A DNA stretch of 64,000 nt from Hormiphora californensis. Its lineage: Eukaryota > Ctenophora > Tentaculata > Cydippida > Pleurobrachiidae. The stretch spans positions 2,859,131 to 2,923,130 of the forward strand of contig CM035352.1 of assembly GCA_020137815.1 (NCBI GenBank). Direction: 5' to 3'. Position numbers and translations under genes: made by a program. How positions within the stretch are numbered: position 1 is the stretch's first letter; every line of letters starts with the position of its first letter. Under the pieces are notes generated by a model that worked only from the letters and a program-made list of their open reading frames with translations, was not told where the DNA came from and searched no databases. This document shows positions 1 through 12,214 of this stretch, in pieces.

Positions 1-465
1 GGTTGAGACCTGTTGCTGGTGCGTTGCTAGGGGCAACTGTTGGTGGAGTCTTGCTAGGGGCAACTGTTGCTAGAGTGTTGCTAGGGGCAACTGTTGCTGG
101 AGCGTTGCTAGGGGCAACTGTTGATGGAGTCTTGCTAGGGGCAAGTGTTGCTAGATTCTTGCTAGGGGGAACTGTTGCCGGAGTGTTGCTAGGGGTAACT
201 GTTACTGAAGCGTTGCTAGGGGCAAATATTGCTGAAGCGTTGCTAGGTGCAACTGTTGCTAAAGTGTTGCTAGGGGCGAACATTGCTGAAGCGTTGCTAG
301 GACCAACCATTACCGAAGCAGTACTAGGGGTAAAAATAGCTGAAGCGTTGCTAGGGGCAACTGTTGCTGGAGTGTTGTTAGGGACAACTGTTGCTGGACC
401 GCTGCCAGGGGCAAATATTGCTGAAGCGTTGCTAGGGGCAACTGTTACTGGTTTAGTCATAGGTG
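1..465 (-). repeat. 27-bp coding minisatellite (9-aa units)
   Basis: About 13-15 diverged copies of a 27-bp unit, seen on the plus strand as GTTGCTAGGGGCAACT plus a variable remainder. On the minus strand they encode Ala/Pro/Thr/Ser/Asn 9-mers such as TVAPSNAPA within the acidic repeat protein. Because 27 is divisible by 3, all other frames are open too, which explains a long spurious plus-strand reading frame. Confidence 0.85.
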
Positions 466-3363
466 TAGTAACTGTAAAGCCACTGCTAACTAAAGAGTCT
501 TGGATACCCAATACTTCTGGAAGTGGGGAGGGCTCCATGGCTGTTTTAGCACTCGAAGGTGTCTCAATCGGTGAAGCAGCGAATCTAGTGTCTGGTGTGA
601 TGAGAGGAAAGGTGAAAACATCAACCGGTACATTGGTTGCTGAGGGATCGTTGCTAGGCAACGGGATCAAACTCGCACTCTTGTTTAGAGGTACAAGAAA
701 CATAGAATTGGGAGGAAACACAGGCTGAGGAGTAGGTTGAGGAGGAGGAGGAGGAGGGGGATGAGGAGCAATGAGAGTCATATCTCCTAATTTTGGAGTA
801 ATGTCCCCGACAACAAGATCTTCATTTTCCTTTTCATCTCTCATGATCTTGTATGATTTGTTGACAGCAACGTATGCCTCCTTTCTCTCACGCTTCTTTT
901 CTACCTCTGTTTTCAGCTCCTGTAAACTCTTTCTACTTGTTCTCGGTCTCAGTCCCCACCTCTTTTTACCGGGCGGACTAAGTACCAGACTAGGGAGGTT
1001 CGGGGTATTGCCGGTGGGGGAAGGATCCTCACTGAAGAACACCACACGATCTGCTACTGAGGATTCCTCGGTAGCTGAGCGTGTGGTGATGTGTTTCTTG
1101 GAGAGCTGGGGCATGGGTGGTAGTTTAGTACCAGCTGGAGCCTTCCAGTCCCCGTCCTCTCCTTCAGAATCTGAGGACAGCTGAGGAGGTGAGATCGGGT
1201 TCTCTCCTTCCTCAGAGTGGAGTTCGGTATCTTCAGCTCCAGAGTGTTTTTCAGTACCTTCCTCTTCAGCTCTAGATTTTAGTTGAATATCTTCTCCTTT
1301 AGCCTCGATATTTAGTTGTTCAGCACCTTGTGACTCCTCTTCAGTCTCTACTTGTGACTCTTCCTCGCTCTGTGATCCTTCCTCAGTGTCTAACTTGGTA
1401 GATGTGCTAGCCGGGGGTGAGGGGGTTCTTTCCTCTGAGTCGGATAGTTGTGGTAGGATATTATCAGATTGGATATGGTCTGGGGTATCGACAGTAGGGT
1501 AGCAGTCCTCCAACGGTGGTAGTGACCCGGGGGAATCAACCTAAAAAATAACGGGGGTAAAAATCAGGGACATTTTAATTTTCAGCACACAAATTCAACA
1601 TTCAACAAACATGCCCCTCTCCCCTTGCCATACTACATGACTGACAGTCATTGACTGTAACGTCACCCACGCAGCTCGAGTTTTGTCAGGTTCGGAGAGG
1701 GCGGTATTTTGGAAGACAAGCCCCCTGCCCCTCGCCCCTTAGTATGTACAATGTATATTGTGTACCTGATCATGCTCTTCCTGATTTCCAGGAATTGGAG
1801 CTGCTGATAGGAGATCCTCTTCCTCTTCTTGTCCTATATCATCTCCTTCCTCCATGTCCTCCTCCCCACTCAACAAGTGGTCCTCTTCCCTCGACTGAAA
1901 ATAGACACGTGTGTTATTGACATGTAAATCAAGGTTGCCTTAGTCGAGTATTGACCCTCTCCCACCGCACACTACGACTGTAACTTTTGTTGTAAAGGAG
2001 GGTTGAAACATAAAGAAGTCTAAAGGTGTACTCTTGCAGGCTCGGGGACCCCAGATCCCTCCCAATCCGCCTCACAAAGAAAAGGTATCATACTCACAGT
2101 ATTGATTGATAATTTAGAGATTGCAGAATGGGGTGTCAGGGTTGGTAACATTAGATCCTCCTCCACATCTTCCTCTACATCCATTGGCTGAACCTCCTCA
2201 TCCCCCTCCTCGTCCCCTCCCTCTCTTTTAACTCCTCCCTCCTGTAGAACCATGTTGTCGTGTTCACTTAGCAGCTCCAGGATCTCATTGATGTCTTCAG
2301 AGAACTGGTCCTGATCGTCCCCGTAGATACTACCATCGTCATCCACTATGGGATCTGGGATCACTTCTCCTTCTGGATCAGAGGGCGGCATGGTGTCATC
2401 TTCCTCGTTGTCCGATATAACCTCTCCGTCTAGTTCCGGGATCTCTCCATCTAGTTCTGAAACGTCTCCATCTAGTTCTGAAACGTCTCTATCTAGCTCC
2501 GGAGTTCCCAATTTTTCAGGAGCCGCCCTCCTAGGAATGGCATCTTCTTCTGGGATCATCCCATCTTCATCGTTGTCCGATATAACCTCTCCATCTAGTT
2601 CTGGAATCTCCTCTGCTACTTCTGGGACCTCTCCATCTAGTTCTGGAATCTCCTCTGCTACTTCTGGAACCTCTCCATCTACTTCTGGAACCTCTCCATC
2701 TAGTTCTGGAACTTCTCTGTCTAGTTCCGGACCCTGTCCTTCTAGTTCCGGACCCTGTCCTTCTAGTTCCGGGACCTTTTCTGCTAGATCTGGAACTTCT
2801 TGCATTTCTAGCGCTGGGGTAACCCCTTCTAGTTCCGGATTTTCTCTTTCTTCAAGAGCAGCCCCATCTCTAGGAATAGCATCTTCTTCTTCTGAAATCA
2901 TATCCTCTTCAAACATAATTTCTTCAAATTCATCGTAAACAGTGATCTCTTCTTCCAGAATCTCTGCTCCTTTGCTACCGGAAATGTCTTTTTTCGGGCG
3001 TTTTCGGCGAGATGACACGGTCCCTTTCTGAACTGGGTCAGATGACACAGCCCCTTTCTGAACTAGGTCAGATGACACGGCCCCTTTCTGAACTGGGTCA
3101 GATGACACGGCCCCTTTCTGAACTGGGTCAGATGACACGGCCCCTTTCTGAACTGGGTCAGATGACACGACCCCTTTCTGAACTGGGTCAGATGACACGG
3201 CCCCTTTCTGAACTGGGTCAGATGACACGGCCCCTTTCTGAACTGGGTCAGATGACACGGCCCCTTTCTGAACTGGGTCAGATGACACGGGCCCTCCATC
3301 TTTATCAGATGTTTCAGTCCTCCATTCCTCAGCTGTGGCAGGAGTATCGCTACAAGATGACAT
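1..3363 (-). CDS. Acidic repeat-rich protein, 3' end beyond window
   Basis: Three exons join in phase 0: 3363-2098 (422 codons from ATG), 1894-1766 (43 codons) and 1540 to the window edge, still open, so the C-terminus lies outside. Splice sites are clear: donor GTGAGT after 2098, TTTTCAG before 1894, GTACAC after 1766, TTTTTTAG before 1540. I recognise no domain. The protein is built of repeats: nine copies of the 10-mer SSDPVQKGAV near residues 25-115, then a basic RRKRPKK, long Glu/Asp-rich stretches with degenerate PELDGEV units, a 43-residue acidic exon, a basic stretch (GLRPRTSRKS, EKKRERKEA), a poly-Pro run and finally 9-mers of the TVAPSNTPA type. There is no signal peptide. This looks like an intrinsically disordered nuclear or cytoskeletal protein (inference). 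Antisense open frames over this gene come only from the repeats. Confidence 0.75.
3006..3296 (-). repeat. 30-bp coding minisatellite (10-aa units)
   Basis: Nine nearly identical 30-bp units (GATGACACGGCCCCTTTC plus remainder) encode SSDPVQKGAV on the minus strand, near the N-terminus of the acidic repeat protein. Only scattered single-base changes separate the copies (for example DLVQ, GVV, GTV), which points to recent expansion. Confidence 0.9.
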
Positions 3364-4891
3364 GACGGAACATATCAGGACTTGGATATTATATATTCCT
3401 ACAAAACAAGAAGCAATGGGATTAGTTGGTGGGGCAATTTAGGGTGTGTGTGGAAATGGGAACTTGGAGTGGGGTGGTAAACACGATTTAAGAGTTCCCG
3501 ACCCTAGTACGAGGTCTGGGGTGTTTTTTGAGTTACTCAACAAAGGGGTTGGGGGTAGAGGGAGGGTGGAGGGGGTTGGGGTGGAGGGTGGAAGCAGTAA
3601 AACCAGTTGTTGAACCTGAAGTAAAATTCGCCAGAAAGTTGTCAATTACAACGTCACATTACTAGCCCATTAACTAACAGCTTTCATATCAACACAAACA
3701 AACACCACGGGACGGAACTATCTCGTGTATAATAATATCTCCCAATATCTCGTGTATATCTCGTATCTCGTCTCCCAATATAATCTCGTCTTCCAATATC
3801 TCGTATCTCATCCCCCAATATCTCGTCCTATATTATCTGGTCTTCCAATATCTCGTGTAACTATATCATGCCTCTCAATTCTCCCGTCTCACTGGATCTC
3901 TCCCGCGTCTCTTTCTTTCCCTCTCAGTGGCACCACACACCGTAGTACGACTATCAACTACGTCTTAACTCTCTTAAGACGTCATCACCTGTAAACATAA
4001 TAACATCTTCTTCTCGTTGAAATACGAGCTCTATTATAATATATATCCCCGACTATATAATATCATTTGATTCTAAACATAATTTCTAGGTGTAATTATC
4101 TTAAGGCAAACTGCCGATATATATAAGCTAAATTATCCAACAATATAATCAATAAAAGCTTTTCAATTCTTAAAGGCAGTATAAATTACTTCATCACTAC
4201 ATCATGTTAGTGTGTTAGTCTAGCGAGCGTATATAAGTTAAATTTCAGTCTTACTAGCTCACGTATAAATTCCCACATTTTAAAAGTTCAGTTATCTTTC
4301 TAATTCTAATTTTAACTTCAGTTAGCTAAGTATTTTACATATTATAGAAGTTCTTACAAAATTTGTTATCAAACAGAGTCTTATTGTTAGCCCATATAAT
4401 TAAAAATCGGTCTCTTATCCAACTTTAGGTGATGTTAGTTTTCTTTTCTTTTTCTCTCTCTCTCTCACACACACACATACACACACACTCTCTCTCTCTC
4501 TCGCTCAATCATTTATAACCATTTAGCATTGTAACCACCATCCCCTTCCTAGAGCAAATTGAATGGGTATTAAACACATCTCTCCAGAGGGGGTATACTG
4601 GTGGTATTATGCAGAAACCGACCGGACCAAGTAAACAACCAATCAGAGCTCGTTATTTAGGTCACGTGACTGGTTATCAGCCAATCAGGGACCAGTATTT
4701 CCTGATTCGGTCGGTTCCTGGTATTATGCTACTAGAAGGTTCTTTAATATATAGTTTGCTTTCAAGAGGGTCAACTCAAGCACCAACAGATACTACAAGG
4801 ATGTCAATGTGTTGTGGTACCGTTGGGCGTTGGGCGTTGGGGCTGTCAGGCATCACACTGACAACTGGTCTCGCACGCTCTTTAGAGTGGA

Positions 4892-4964
4892 GCTGTCAGG
4901 CCAATGCTCTGACCACAGTTCTCGCGCGCTCCGCGAGAATGGGCCAGACCAATGCTCTGACAGG
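4892..4964 (+). repeat. Small palindromic element, GTCAGGCCAATGCTCTGAC family
   Basis: Two CCAATGCTCTGAC words flank a TTCTCGCGCG...CGCGAGAA hairpin. The same approximately 70-bp arrangement occurs inverted at 56376-56439. Partial copies occur near 11420-11470, 15172-15194 and 50495-50525. This is a non-coding, foldback-type interspersed repeat. Confidence 0.6.
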
Positions 4965-5080
4965 AGTGGAGCGAAAACAGTAGTCAGGCACCACGCTGAC
5001 AGTCATTATAAGATGACAAAGCCCAAACAGTAGGGTCTCACTGTGTCCCCCCAGCTCAAAGGAGCTTTTCTGAAAGCACT

Positions 5081-5140
5081 CTGTCTGGCGGCGCCGACCC
5101 GACACTGTTTGAGAATCGAAACGGGGTCTGGCGGCGCCAG
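5081..5140. repeat. MITE-like hairpin, CTGTCTGGCGGCGCC family
   Basis: Imperfect terminal inverted repeats related to CTGTCTGGCGGCGCC flank a short core containing GAGAATCGAAACGGGG. Related copies are at 11290-11372, 23234-23343, 49770-49844 and 54262-54333. Confidence 0.6.
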
Positions 5141-5821
5141 GTAGAAGGCACTCGTGTAGCAAACATCTCAAACTGCATGTCTCATTATCTGTGAATCCAT
5201 CGTAGAGGATGAATATATGTATTAAATTGATCTCCGATTCATTGTGAGGAATAATGCTGAAACACACCCAACTGATAGCATCTTCCACTGTTAGAAGATA
5301 ACATCGTGTCAGGCATCACGCTGACCACTGTGTGCGCTCAGGAAGGCGGAGTGAGAAGTGGTCATACATCACGCTGACAAGGGTTAGTGGATCTACCGAC
5401 GTTCGGTGTGTTTCAACGTTAAAATGTTAGGTAAAGTATGTAACAAAAAACAATAATGTAAGGGATTAACACAAAATGGAATGTAAATAGTCTCTGTAAT
5501 TTATGAATCTCGACTCCTAATACATAGGGACAAGCTGTGGACTTGTAACAGGGGGGTAATAAACAGTAAACAATGCATGTAAAAATACAGCTGCCAGTAA
5601 ACCTTCTTTCACAGCTCTGTTCAGGTCTTTAACTTAGGACCCGGACTGTATAATACATTATCCGTCAGTCAATAGACCTCCTTAGAGCATTAGAACTAAA
5701 TCGCAATATAATTATATCTATAATGTGGTAATCTTTAAAAGATTTGTAGTTAAAAAAATCGATTTTATGAAAAAAAAAAACAGCGACAAACACTCAAGCG
5801 GCAAGTGTATACTAACTTTCT

Positions 5822-5845
5822 CTAACCTCCCTCTCCCTCTCCCTC

Positions 5846-5916
<71 letters not shown>
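5822..5916. repeat. (CT)n microsatellite
   Basis: Nearly uninterrupted CT dinucleotides. It produces meaningless Ser/Leu or Arg/Glu reading frames. Confidence 0.95.
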
Positions 5917-5920
<4 letters not shown>

Positions 5921-6066
5921 AACCCATTAGTCGCATGCATAATTAGTATGTCGTCAATAAGTTGAACGAAACAAGCTGCCCTCTGTTGCCATAGCAAAAC
6001 ACGGTATCCATAGTTACACGAGTGATAACGATGCGAACCCCATATGTTAACATTGTTGTCATGTCA

Positions 6067-7156
6067 TTAGTCAAAGTTGTTAGTCTTAGAAGCATCCATC
6101 CAAACACGGACAGGTATCTCCTGGAGGTAGTCACTACTCGTTCCCGGTCCCCCTCCTTGGTGTTGGTGGTGCTGGTTGTCATGGTAACTGATACCGTTAC
6201 CCGGATACATTCCCTGGTAACTTGGCACCAGATTAGAGAATGTCGTGTAGGGAGAGAGTTGGGTGGTCGTGATGGTAGGTAGTTGGGTGGGAGAACAGTA
6301 GTTAGGAAGAGATGTCAAGAAGGGACTAAAAGCCCCCGTTTCTGTAGTTAGAGGTGGGTGGGAGAGGGGTGGTATCTCCAGAATTGTGTTTTCCATCGGA
6401 GGCGTCTTCTTCTGGACCATGTACCGCGAATTCGGTTCATCAGGGTTCTCGTGTTCGATAAATTTGCCTTTGTACATACACTGCTTTTTCAGGCACTTTT
6501 GTTTCAGCTTGTTCAGACCTCCAAACTTGCTTTTATCCTGAGAGAGAACATGTCAGTATGGAGTCTGAGTGTACAATCTAATTCGATCAATTGGAGCTCA
6601 ATCTATCAAAAGTACGGGGCGGTTTTCCGGACGATTTGGGAGCGGAGAAAGGAAAGTCCTTGTGTGCGCGCGCGGGGTTGACAACAATAACTGTATCGCG
6701 CGTTACGCGAAACACAGTCATGTCCCACTCTGTTGCAGACGGTACTGCTGCCTGGTAGAGTGAACAAGACCTGAACGAATTGAAAGAGGAAGAAACATAC
6801 CTTGCAGAAAACACATTCAGCACAGTCCTCCGTGCGCAGACAGTTGACACAGACCTTACACATTCTCATGGCTCCTCGACCGCGTGTTGAACTCCCTAAA
6901 ATGGGGGGGGGGGGTAATAGAGAGAGGTTGGGAGGGGATAGAAGAGATAATAGAAGGGAGAGATAGATATAGATAGAGAGAGAGGTTGGTATGGAGGGAC
7001 CATTAATTGTTTATTCAGGAGACCCCCACCTTTTATATCGACAGATGTAGGAACGGGGGCTGTACTGGCCATCTCAGGGTGATGATGTTCCATCATACTG
7101 TTCACTCTCGGCCGTATACTCAGGCCCCCACTGCCCCTTATCCGAGAACCCCTAGC
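6067..7156 (-). CDS. CXXC zinc-finger protein, 5' end incomplete
   Basis: Three exons are supported: 7156-7030, 6895-6801 and 6537-6067 (stop), about 230 residues. Acceptors are TTTGCAG, TTTTAG and CTCTCAG; donors are GTGGGG and GTATGT; phases fit. The second exon encodes RMCKVCVNC, LRTEDCAEC, VFCK. The third continues DKSKFGGLNKLKQKC and LKKQC. That is a complete CXXC domain with eight zinc-ligand cysteines and the KFGG motif of CpG-binding members (KDM2, CFP1, MLL, DNMT1 types). TRGRG precedes it. The tail is low-complexity (Pro/Thr/Ser, HHQHQGGG). The family binds unmethylated CpG in chromatin. No catalytic domain is seen. An upstream exon ending at 7757 (frame reads GDAFAKIEKGGEIIPN) is possible but lacks a good acceptor. 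Confidence 0.8.
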
Positions 7157-7256
7157 CTGCAAAGAGTATATTCATTATGATGTTGGTAATTATCTGATAT
7201 GCAGGCACCAAATATGAAAATTGGATAACCTTGAATATGTTAGGAAGGGATGGAGA

Positions 7257-7260
<4 letters not shown>

Positions 7261-7344
<84 letters not shown>

Positions 7345-7370
7345 TAGAGAGAGAGAGAAAGAGAGAGGGA
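7261..7370. repeat. (GA)n microsatellite
   Basis: Nearly pure GA dinucleotides with a few GATA interruptions, just upstream of the CXXC exons. Confidence 0.95.
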
Positions 7371-7894
7371 AGAAGATAGGAAAAGTTTAGGAAACATGAA
7401 GGGTGTGTAGAGATGTGAATATTCGTGAATGAACAGTTAGGTATCGAATATAAATGCTGAGAGGAGTGCTGGGTAGAAACAACAAGACTTTTAGAGGTGT
7501 GCTAGAAACAATAATATTTTATTGTCGGGAGGGCTGCTTTCGGAACTTAGCGCCGCTAAAGTGAGGAGAGAAAATACACAACTTACCTACTTCTTTTGTC
7601 CAAATTTTCACAATTTATCTTTACAACTTACAAGTCGTTCGACAAATCTTACCTCTAATACCCCCAGCTCTCTCCTTCTCTGTTTCACAAATAATTCTTT
7701 TTATCTCCCCTCTTTTCAATTTTCATACTCAACCACTTGATTCTTGAAATACTCACGTTAGGTATAATCTCTCCCCCCTTCTCTATCTTCGCGAATGCGT
7801 CCCCCAGCAGCAATAACCTTTGTTATACCAGCTCTTGAGATGTGGTGCCCCCCCCCCCCCAGCTGATGCACCACAAACAATACAACATTTCTCT

Positions 7895-7897
7895 TTC

Positions 7898-7928
<31 letters not shown>

Positions 7929-8090
7929 CCTCTCTGTCCCTCTCTCTTCTCCTCTCTCTCTCTCTCTCTCGTCTCTCTCTCCCTCTCTCGCTCTCTCGGC
8001 CTCTCTCCTCTCTCTCCTCTCCTCCTCTCTCTCTCCCCTCTGCTCTCTCCTCTCTCTCTCCTCTCCAAGTCTCTCTTCCTTCTCTCTCTG
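7895..8090. repeat. Imperfect (CT)n tract
   Basis: CT/CCT-rich polypyrimidine stretch, followed by (GA)n at 8286-8352. The long frames read here are artefacts. Confidence 0.9.
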
Positions 8091-8283
8091 TTCCCTCTCA
8101 CCTCTCCCAACCCCTTTTCTTTCTCTCTCCATCTAGTCAGATATATATTTCTTTCAGTACCTTTATATTGATAGAGAGCAAGTACGTCAGACTTTTCAAA
8201 CAACCATTAACGGCTACCTTCTATCTTTTTGTACCCCATTTTTTACATGTGGGTATTGTTTCCCCCGCCTATTCCTTTTTTCT

Positions 8284-8336
<53 letters not shown>

Positions 8337-10044
8337 GGAGAGAGAGAGGAGGAATTGGGCCATGAGTTCAATAAAGAGCTCTCAAGGAGAGACTCCCTCC
8401 CCATGAGTTGTCAACACATTAGATAAGCTAAGCTCCTTACTCCGAACATGCAGCTGTATTATAGCCACATTATTGTGCCTTATAAAATCAGAGCCCCTTT
8501 ACAGAAACCCCCGCCGTCGCCGCTATGTTCCGGGGAACCCCGGCAATTAGAAAAACAACAAAAACAACTACTGAAGTAGTGCACGCTGCAACTATCTTCT
8601 AGAACGGCAGCTTGAAGGGATGCAGGGAGAGGATAGAACCCCAAGCTATTATACGACTAGCACTGATACCAAATCCTGACAGCACCAAGTAGTACCAACT
8701 CTTTTCTCGCCCACCACTATATGAGGGGCAGACCCATTATAAGTAATTTGATGGGCCATCATGGGTCATGATATATGTCACTGGTAGTAGTAGCAGGAAC
8801 TCCCAACTATACATGAAGATGAAGAGACACTGTGATGTGCAGATGGATCTTGTTGAGTAAGGGGGTAAGGGGGAAGAACAAGATGGATCAGATTAAACCA
8901 GAACCATCAAATGAGTCAGGTGTAACTAATGGTTACTAACCATACCAGGCTACTCGCTCGACTCAGCTTCACACGGTATTACACCTTGTAGTTCACATCT
9001 TGATCTATTAAGTTCAATAATGTTCAACCTGCAGCAGCTGTAGAAGTAGCTGTAGAAGTAGCCCCAGCACAGATTTGATCTACATGGGCAGTCATCACTC
9101 TGTCACCCTGTCAACTCGACCATATCTAGAAGGGAGCTGTCAGTCCTCTCTTGTTCTATAAATAATGATCGAACTTTATAGTTATCTGTATTTCAGAGAA
9201 TGAAAATGGATATATCCGGTCTTGGAGGACTAGAAGTAATTAAATTAAAAATGAAACTACTTTAGTTTGATTAACATACTTTTTGATCTGTCATCTGTAC
9301 TAATAGTACAAAGTGTACTATAACACTTGAAACTGAAGGGCGCTATTTCTGACGAGAAGGCCGGGGTGTCACGAAACGACTTGGTAAATGCGAACCCTGC
9401 TAACTGAGCTAAGAACTTGTTGATTGCCGTAAACGGAGAGAAAGAGAGGGAGAAAGAGAGAGATATAGCGAGAGGGAGAGAGAGAGAGAAAGAGAGAAAG
9501 AGAGAGAGGGAGGGAGGGAGAGAGGGAGGGAGAGAGAGAGGGAGAGACTCAGGAAGTGGAAGAAGAAAAGCTGTAAAATGGAAACGGAAGCCTTCAAATT
9601 TCAATCTTGTACATAATTTCACTCTCGTCACATTGAGAATGACATGACATTGAGAATGACCATGACAGCGCCGGCTGTTAGGTAGGTACTCGTAACTCGT
9701 TTGTGGAATCTGTATAGCCGGCAAAAACGACAGTGACTCCTTTCACGACTCACGAGAAATGAAATTTGAAAATCGACAAACATGAGTTATAAGATTAAGA
9801 GATCAAGGGCCACGACCTAATAGTAATGGATATTGGACATTGGTTACTGGTTGGGCATGTTCCAATGCAAACAACAAGACAAAATTCAAGGAGTCCTTGA
9901 AGGACCGGTATTGGCCAAGGGCTACAAAATCGGCTATGTCCGGATGTCCCCGGTCAGGCTCGGGCCGACAGTGGTAAATTACCATTGGTAAATGGTAATT
10001 GATAACTAAACGGCTAAAAGTAGCTGCACGTATGTACACGATTA

Positions 10045-10334
10045 GGGGAAACTCTAACTGAATGGCATCCCATTAATGGGATCCCATCAACAGTAAAACC
10101 CTAACTGATAATGGACCACAGTGATGGTTCTTTCTCTGTATTCTCTCTGTGTGCGCGCCCGTGCCCGGGCATGCCCTATAGTTCTTTCTCTGTATTCTCT
10201 CTGTAGGCAGTACATAGATGTACTGCCTACAGAGAGAATACAGAGAAAGAACCATCACTGTGGTCCATTATCAGTTAGAGTTTTACTGTTGATGGGATCC
10301 CATTAATGGGATGCCATTCAGTTAGAGTTTCCCC
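10045..10334. mobile_element. Harbinger-like MITE, copy 1
   Basis: Inverted arms of about 100 bp beginning GGGGAAACTCTAACTGAATG and ending with the complement, GTTAGAGTTTCCCC, with TTA directly repeated on both sides (10042-10044 and 10335-10337). A 3-bp TTA/TAA duplication is typical of PIF/Harbinger elements. An inner hairpin repeats the TTCTTTCTCTGTATTCTC arm twice. No transposase is present, so it is non-autonomous. Copy 2 is at 32740-32983. Confidence 0.85.
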
Positions 10335-10593
10335 TTACAGGACAAGTGACAGAGTACACAATACACAAAAGAAATGGGGAATGTACAACTACACGCGAGG
10401 GAGAACTTATCAGGAGATTAGAAAACCCGCACGTGCATGCGCGCGGTCGCGATGGCTCAAGACACCCTATCCAATTGAAGTATCACTGTGCTGGCAAGGG
10501 CAAAGGTGGCCATTCCTTATAGAATACAAGGTTGAAAATTGGCATTGTAAAATTTTGAGATATAATATAATTCTTTAGGTAGCACTGCTTGTA

Positions 10594-10705
10594 CAACTTA
10601 TAACACCCCCCAGTGTTATAAGTTTTCACTTATAACACCCCCAGTGTTATAAGTTTTCACTTATAACACCCCCCAGTGATACATGAAAACTTATAACACC
10701 GCTGC
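10594..10705. repeat. Tandem palindromic repeat CTTATAACACC(C)
   Basis: About three units of CTTATAACACCCCC-AGTGTTATAAGTTTTCA. Each unit is itself an inverted repeat, so the array can form serial hairpins. Confidence 0.7.
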
Positions 10706-11289
10706 ACTTCGAACTCCTTACTCCACTGTTTCAGTCACACTTAAAAACCGTTAGAAAGATAAGCATTTACGAACTCCCTCCCTCTCTCTCTTTCTTCTCT
10801 CACACTGTCAAGCCGTTGCAGCACCGAGATCAAGATAACAGTTACGAACTCCCGGACCCACGTCCCACACATTCTTTATCTCTCTCACTCTCACTAATCT
10901 CTCACTCTCTTTACCTATCTCAGGCGTTATCTTATCTTTACTGATATCTCTGCCTGCTACCATATCATGAATTCGCTCTATTGTTACGCCCTAAAGTGTC
11001 TCTCACTCTTGTTTTAAAAATTTTACAATGCAATTTTATTATGCCTATTTTCGTTGTACCTGACGTCAACAATAATGTCCCAGATTCTTACACTTTTAGA
11101 CCTCGCAGGCTCGGTCAAAAAGTAAAACTACATCACTCGCAGGCTCGTGAGGTAGTTACACTTAGTGGCACTCGCAGGCTCGTGCACTAAAGTACAAGAA
11201 TCTGCCTCGACCTGTGGTCTCGGATCATTATTGTTGCACTTATAGGCATAATAAAATCCTACAGTATAACACGAACCGCCGCCTCGAAG

Positions 11290-11372
11290 CTGTCTGTCGG
11301 CGCCAGACCTCGTTTTTACTCTGGCCATGTACTCAGATATTCGAATCGGCTTGGCCTGGTGCCGCCAGACAG
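11290..11372. repeat. MITE-like hairpin, CTGTCTGGCGGCGCC family
   Basis: Starts CTGTCTGTCGGCGCCAG and ends GTGCCGCCAGACAG, inverted ends of the same family as 5081 and 54262. Confidence 0.6.
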
Positions 11373-12214
11373 CCTCGAAGTGGGGGGGGGGGTATAAAGG
11401 TAAACTGGCTATCCCCTTGCGCAGTCAGAGCATTGGCTTCAGTAATCCCAAGGCAAAGTTCCAATGCTGACTTTGAATTACTCGACAAGCATCTGCATAC
11501 TCGAAGCCGCTACTAGGCGTCCCGTCAGGCGATACCTACTACACATAATGGTTATGTGTAGTAGGTTATGATAACCAGGTGCCGAACGTAACCCACCAAA
11601 TCCAATGTAGTTTTTATCAAATTGAAATGGTCTTGGTTTGTTTGGAAAAGAAATAAAAAAGAAGTACAACTTGTACGACTAAAACATTCAACAACACGAG
11701 AGCCCTCGAAGCCGCTGGGGCCATCAAGTTCGGGAAGTAGATAGTACTAGAAGGTGTTTCAACTACAAAAACCGAAAATTGATGGATATTCTGTCGAAAT
11801 TTCAACACTACAAACACTAAAATGCTAACCTAACAATCTGACATAAAATACACTTAACTAAAAACTAAACTAAAAACTACTTTAACATGAAATATAGTGT
11901 AGTACACAATACACAGTGTGTATTACACACACTACAAGCACTGTTCGGTAAGGGAATACGTTCACCAGCCATACCATTATTAATATTATATCTCTCTCCT
12001 CGGACGGCAATCGTACAACGAAAAGTGAATCATCGTATCCGAGATCACTCAAGTTGGACTGCACAACGTCCATACGAGCTTGGATTTGACTTTGATATTA
12101 TACATCGCCTACAGAATAATTTGTCCTACACAGTCCATCTCTTATAACGGGTTCGTACTACAGCTTGAGTCACATTGAAATAAATAATAATACTCGACTC
12201 GCATTACATATCAG

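Larger units (their letters stand above)
3364..6066. other. Intergenic stretch, AT-rich, with small repeats
   Basis: No gene seen. About 3720-3870 carries an irregular repeat around CCAATATCTCGT. A mixed (CT)n/(CA)n tract lies at about 4457-4503. From 4800 to 5400 there are several pieces of two palindromic repeat families, listed separately at 4892 and 5081, including repeated GGCATCACRCTGAC words. A nearly pure (CT)n tract lies at about 5822-5916, just beyond the 3' end of the CXXC gene. Confidence 0.5.
7157..12214. other. Intergenic stretch with microsatellites and small elements
   Basis: No convincing exon apart from the doubtful one ending at 7757. (GA)n lies at 7261-7370, (CT)-rich DNA at 7895-8090, (GA)n at 8286-8352 and a purine-rich tract at 9436-9550. 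8410-9250 and 9560-10040 show nothing recognisable. The MITE at 10045-10334 and the tandem palindromes at 10594-10705 are listed separately. 10780-10970 is CT-rich. 11100-11370 has a repeated CTCGCAGGCTCGT word and a CTGTCTGG-family hairpin. 11380-12214 shows nothing certain. Confidence 0.5.

Noticed and set aside
3-728. Plus-strand 241-residue frame of GATVAGVLL repeats
   Set aside because: It is the antisense shadow of the 27-bp repeat. The minus strand continues a spliced gene with good junctions.
3012-3365. Plus-strand SELGQMTRP repeat frame
   Set aside because: Opposite strand of the 30-bp coding repeat of the acidic protein.
7757-7850. Possible upstream exon of the CXXC gene reading LLLLGDAFAKIEKGGEIIPN
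   Set aside because: It ends in a good GTGAGT donor with the right phase, but a stop lies just before it and no proper acceptor is present.
10594-10705. CRISPR-like array of palindromic repeats
   Set aside because: Only three adjoining units with no unique spacers, in an animal genome.
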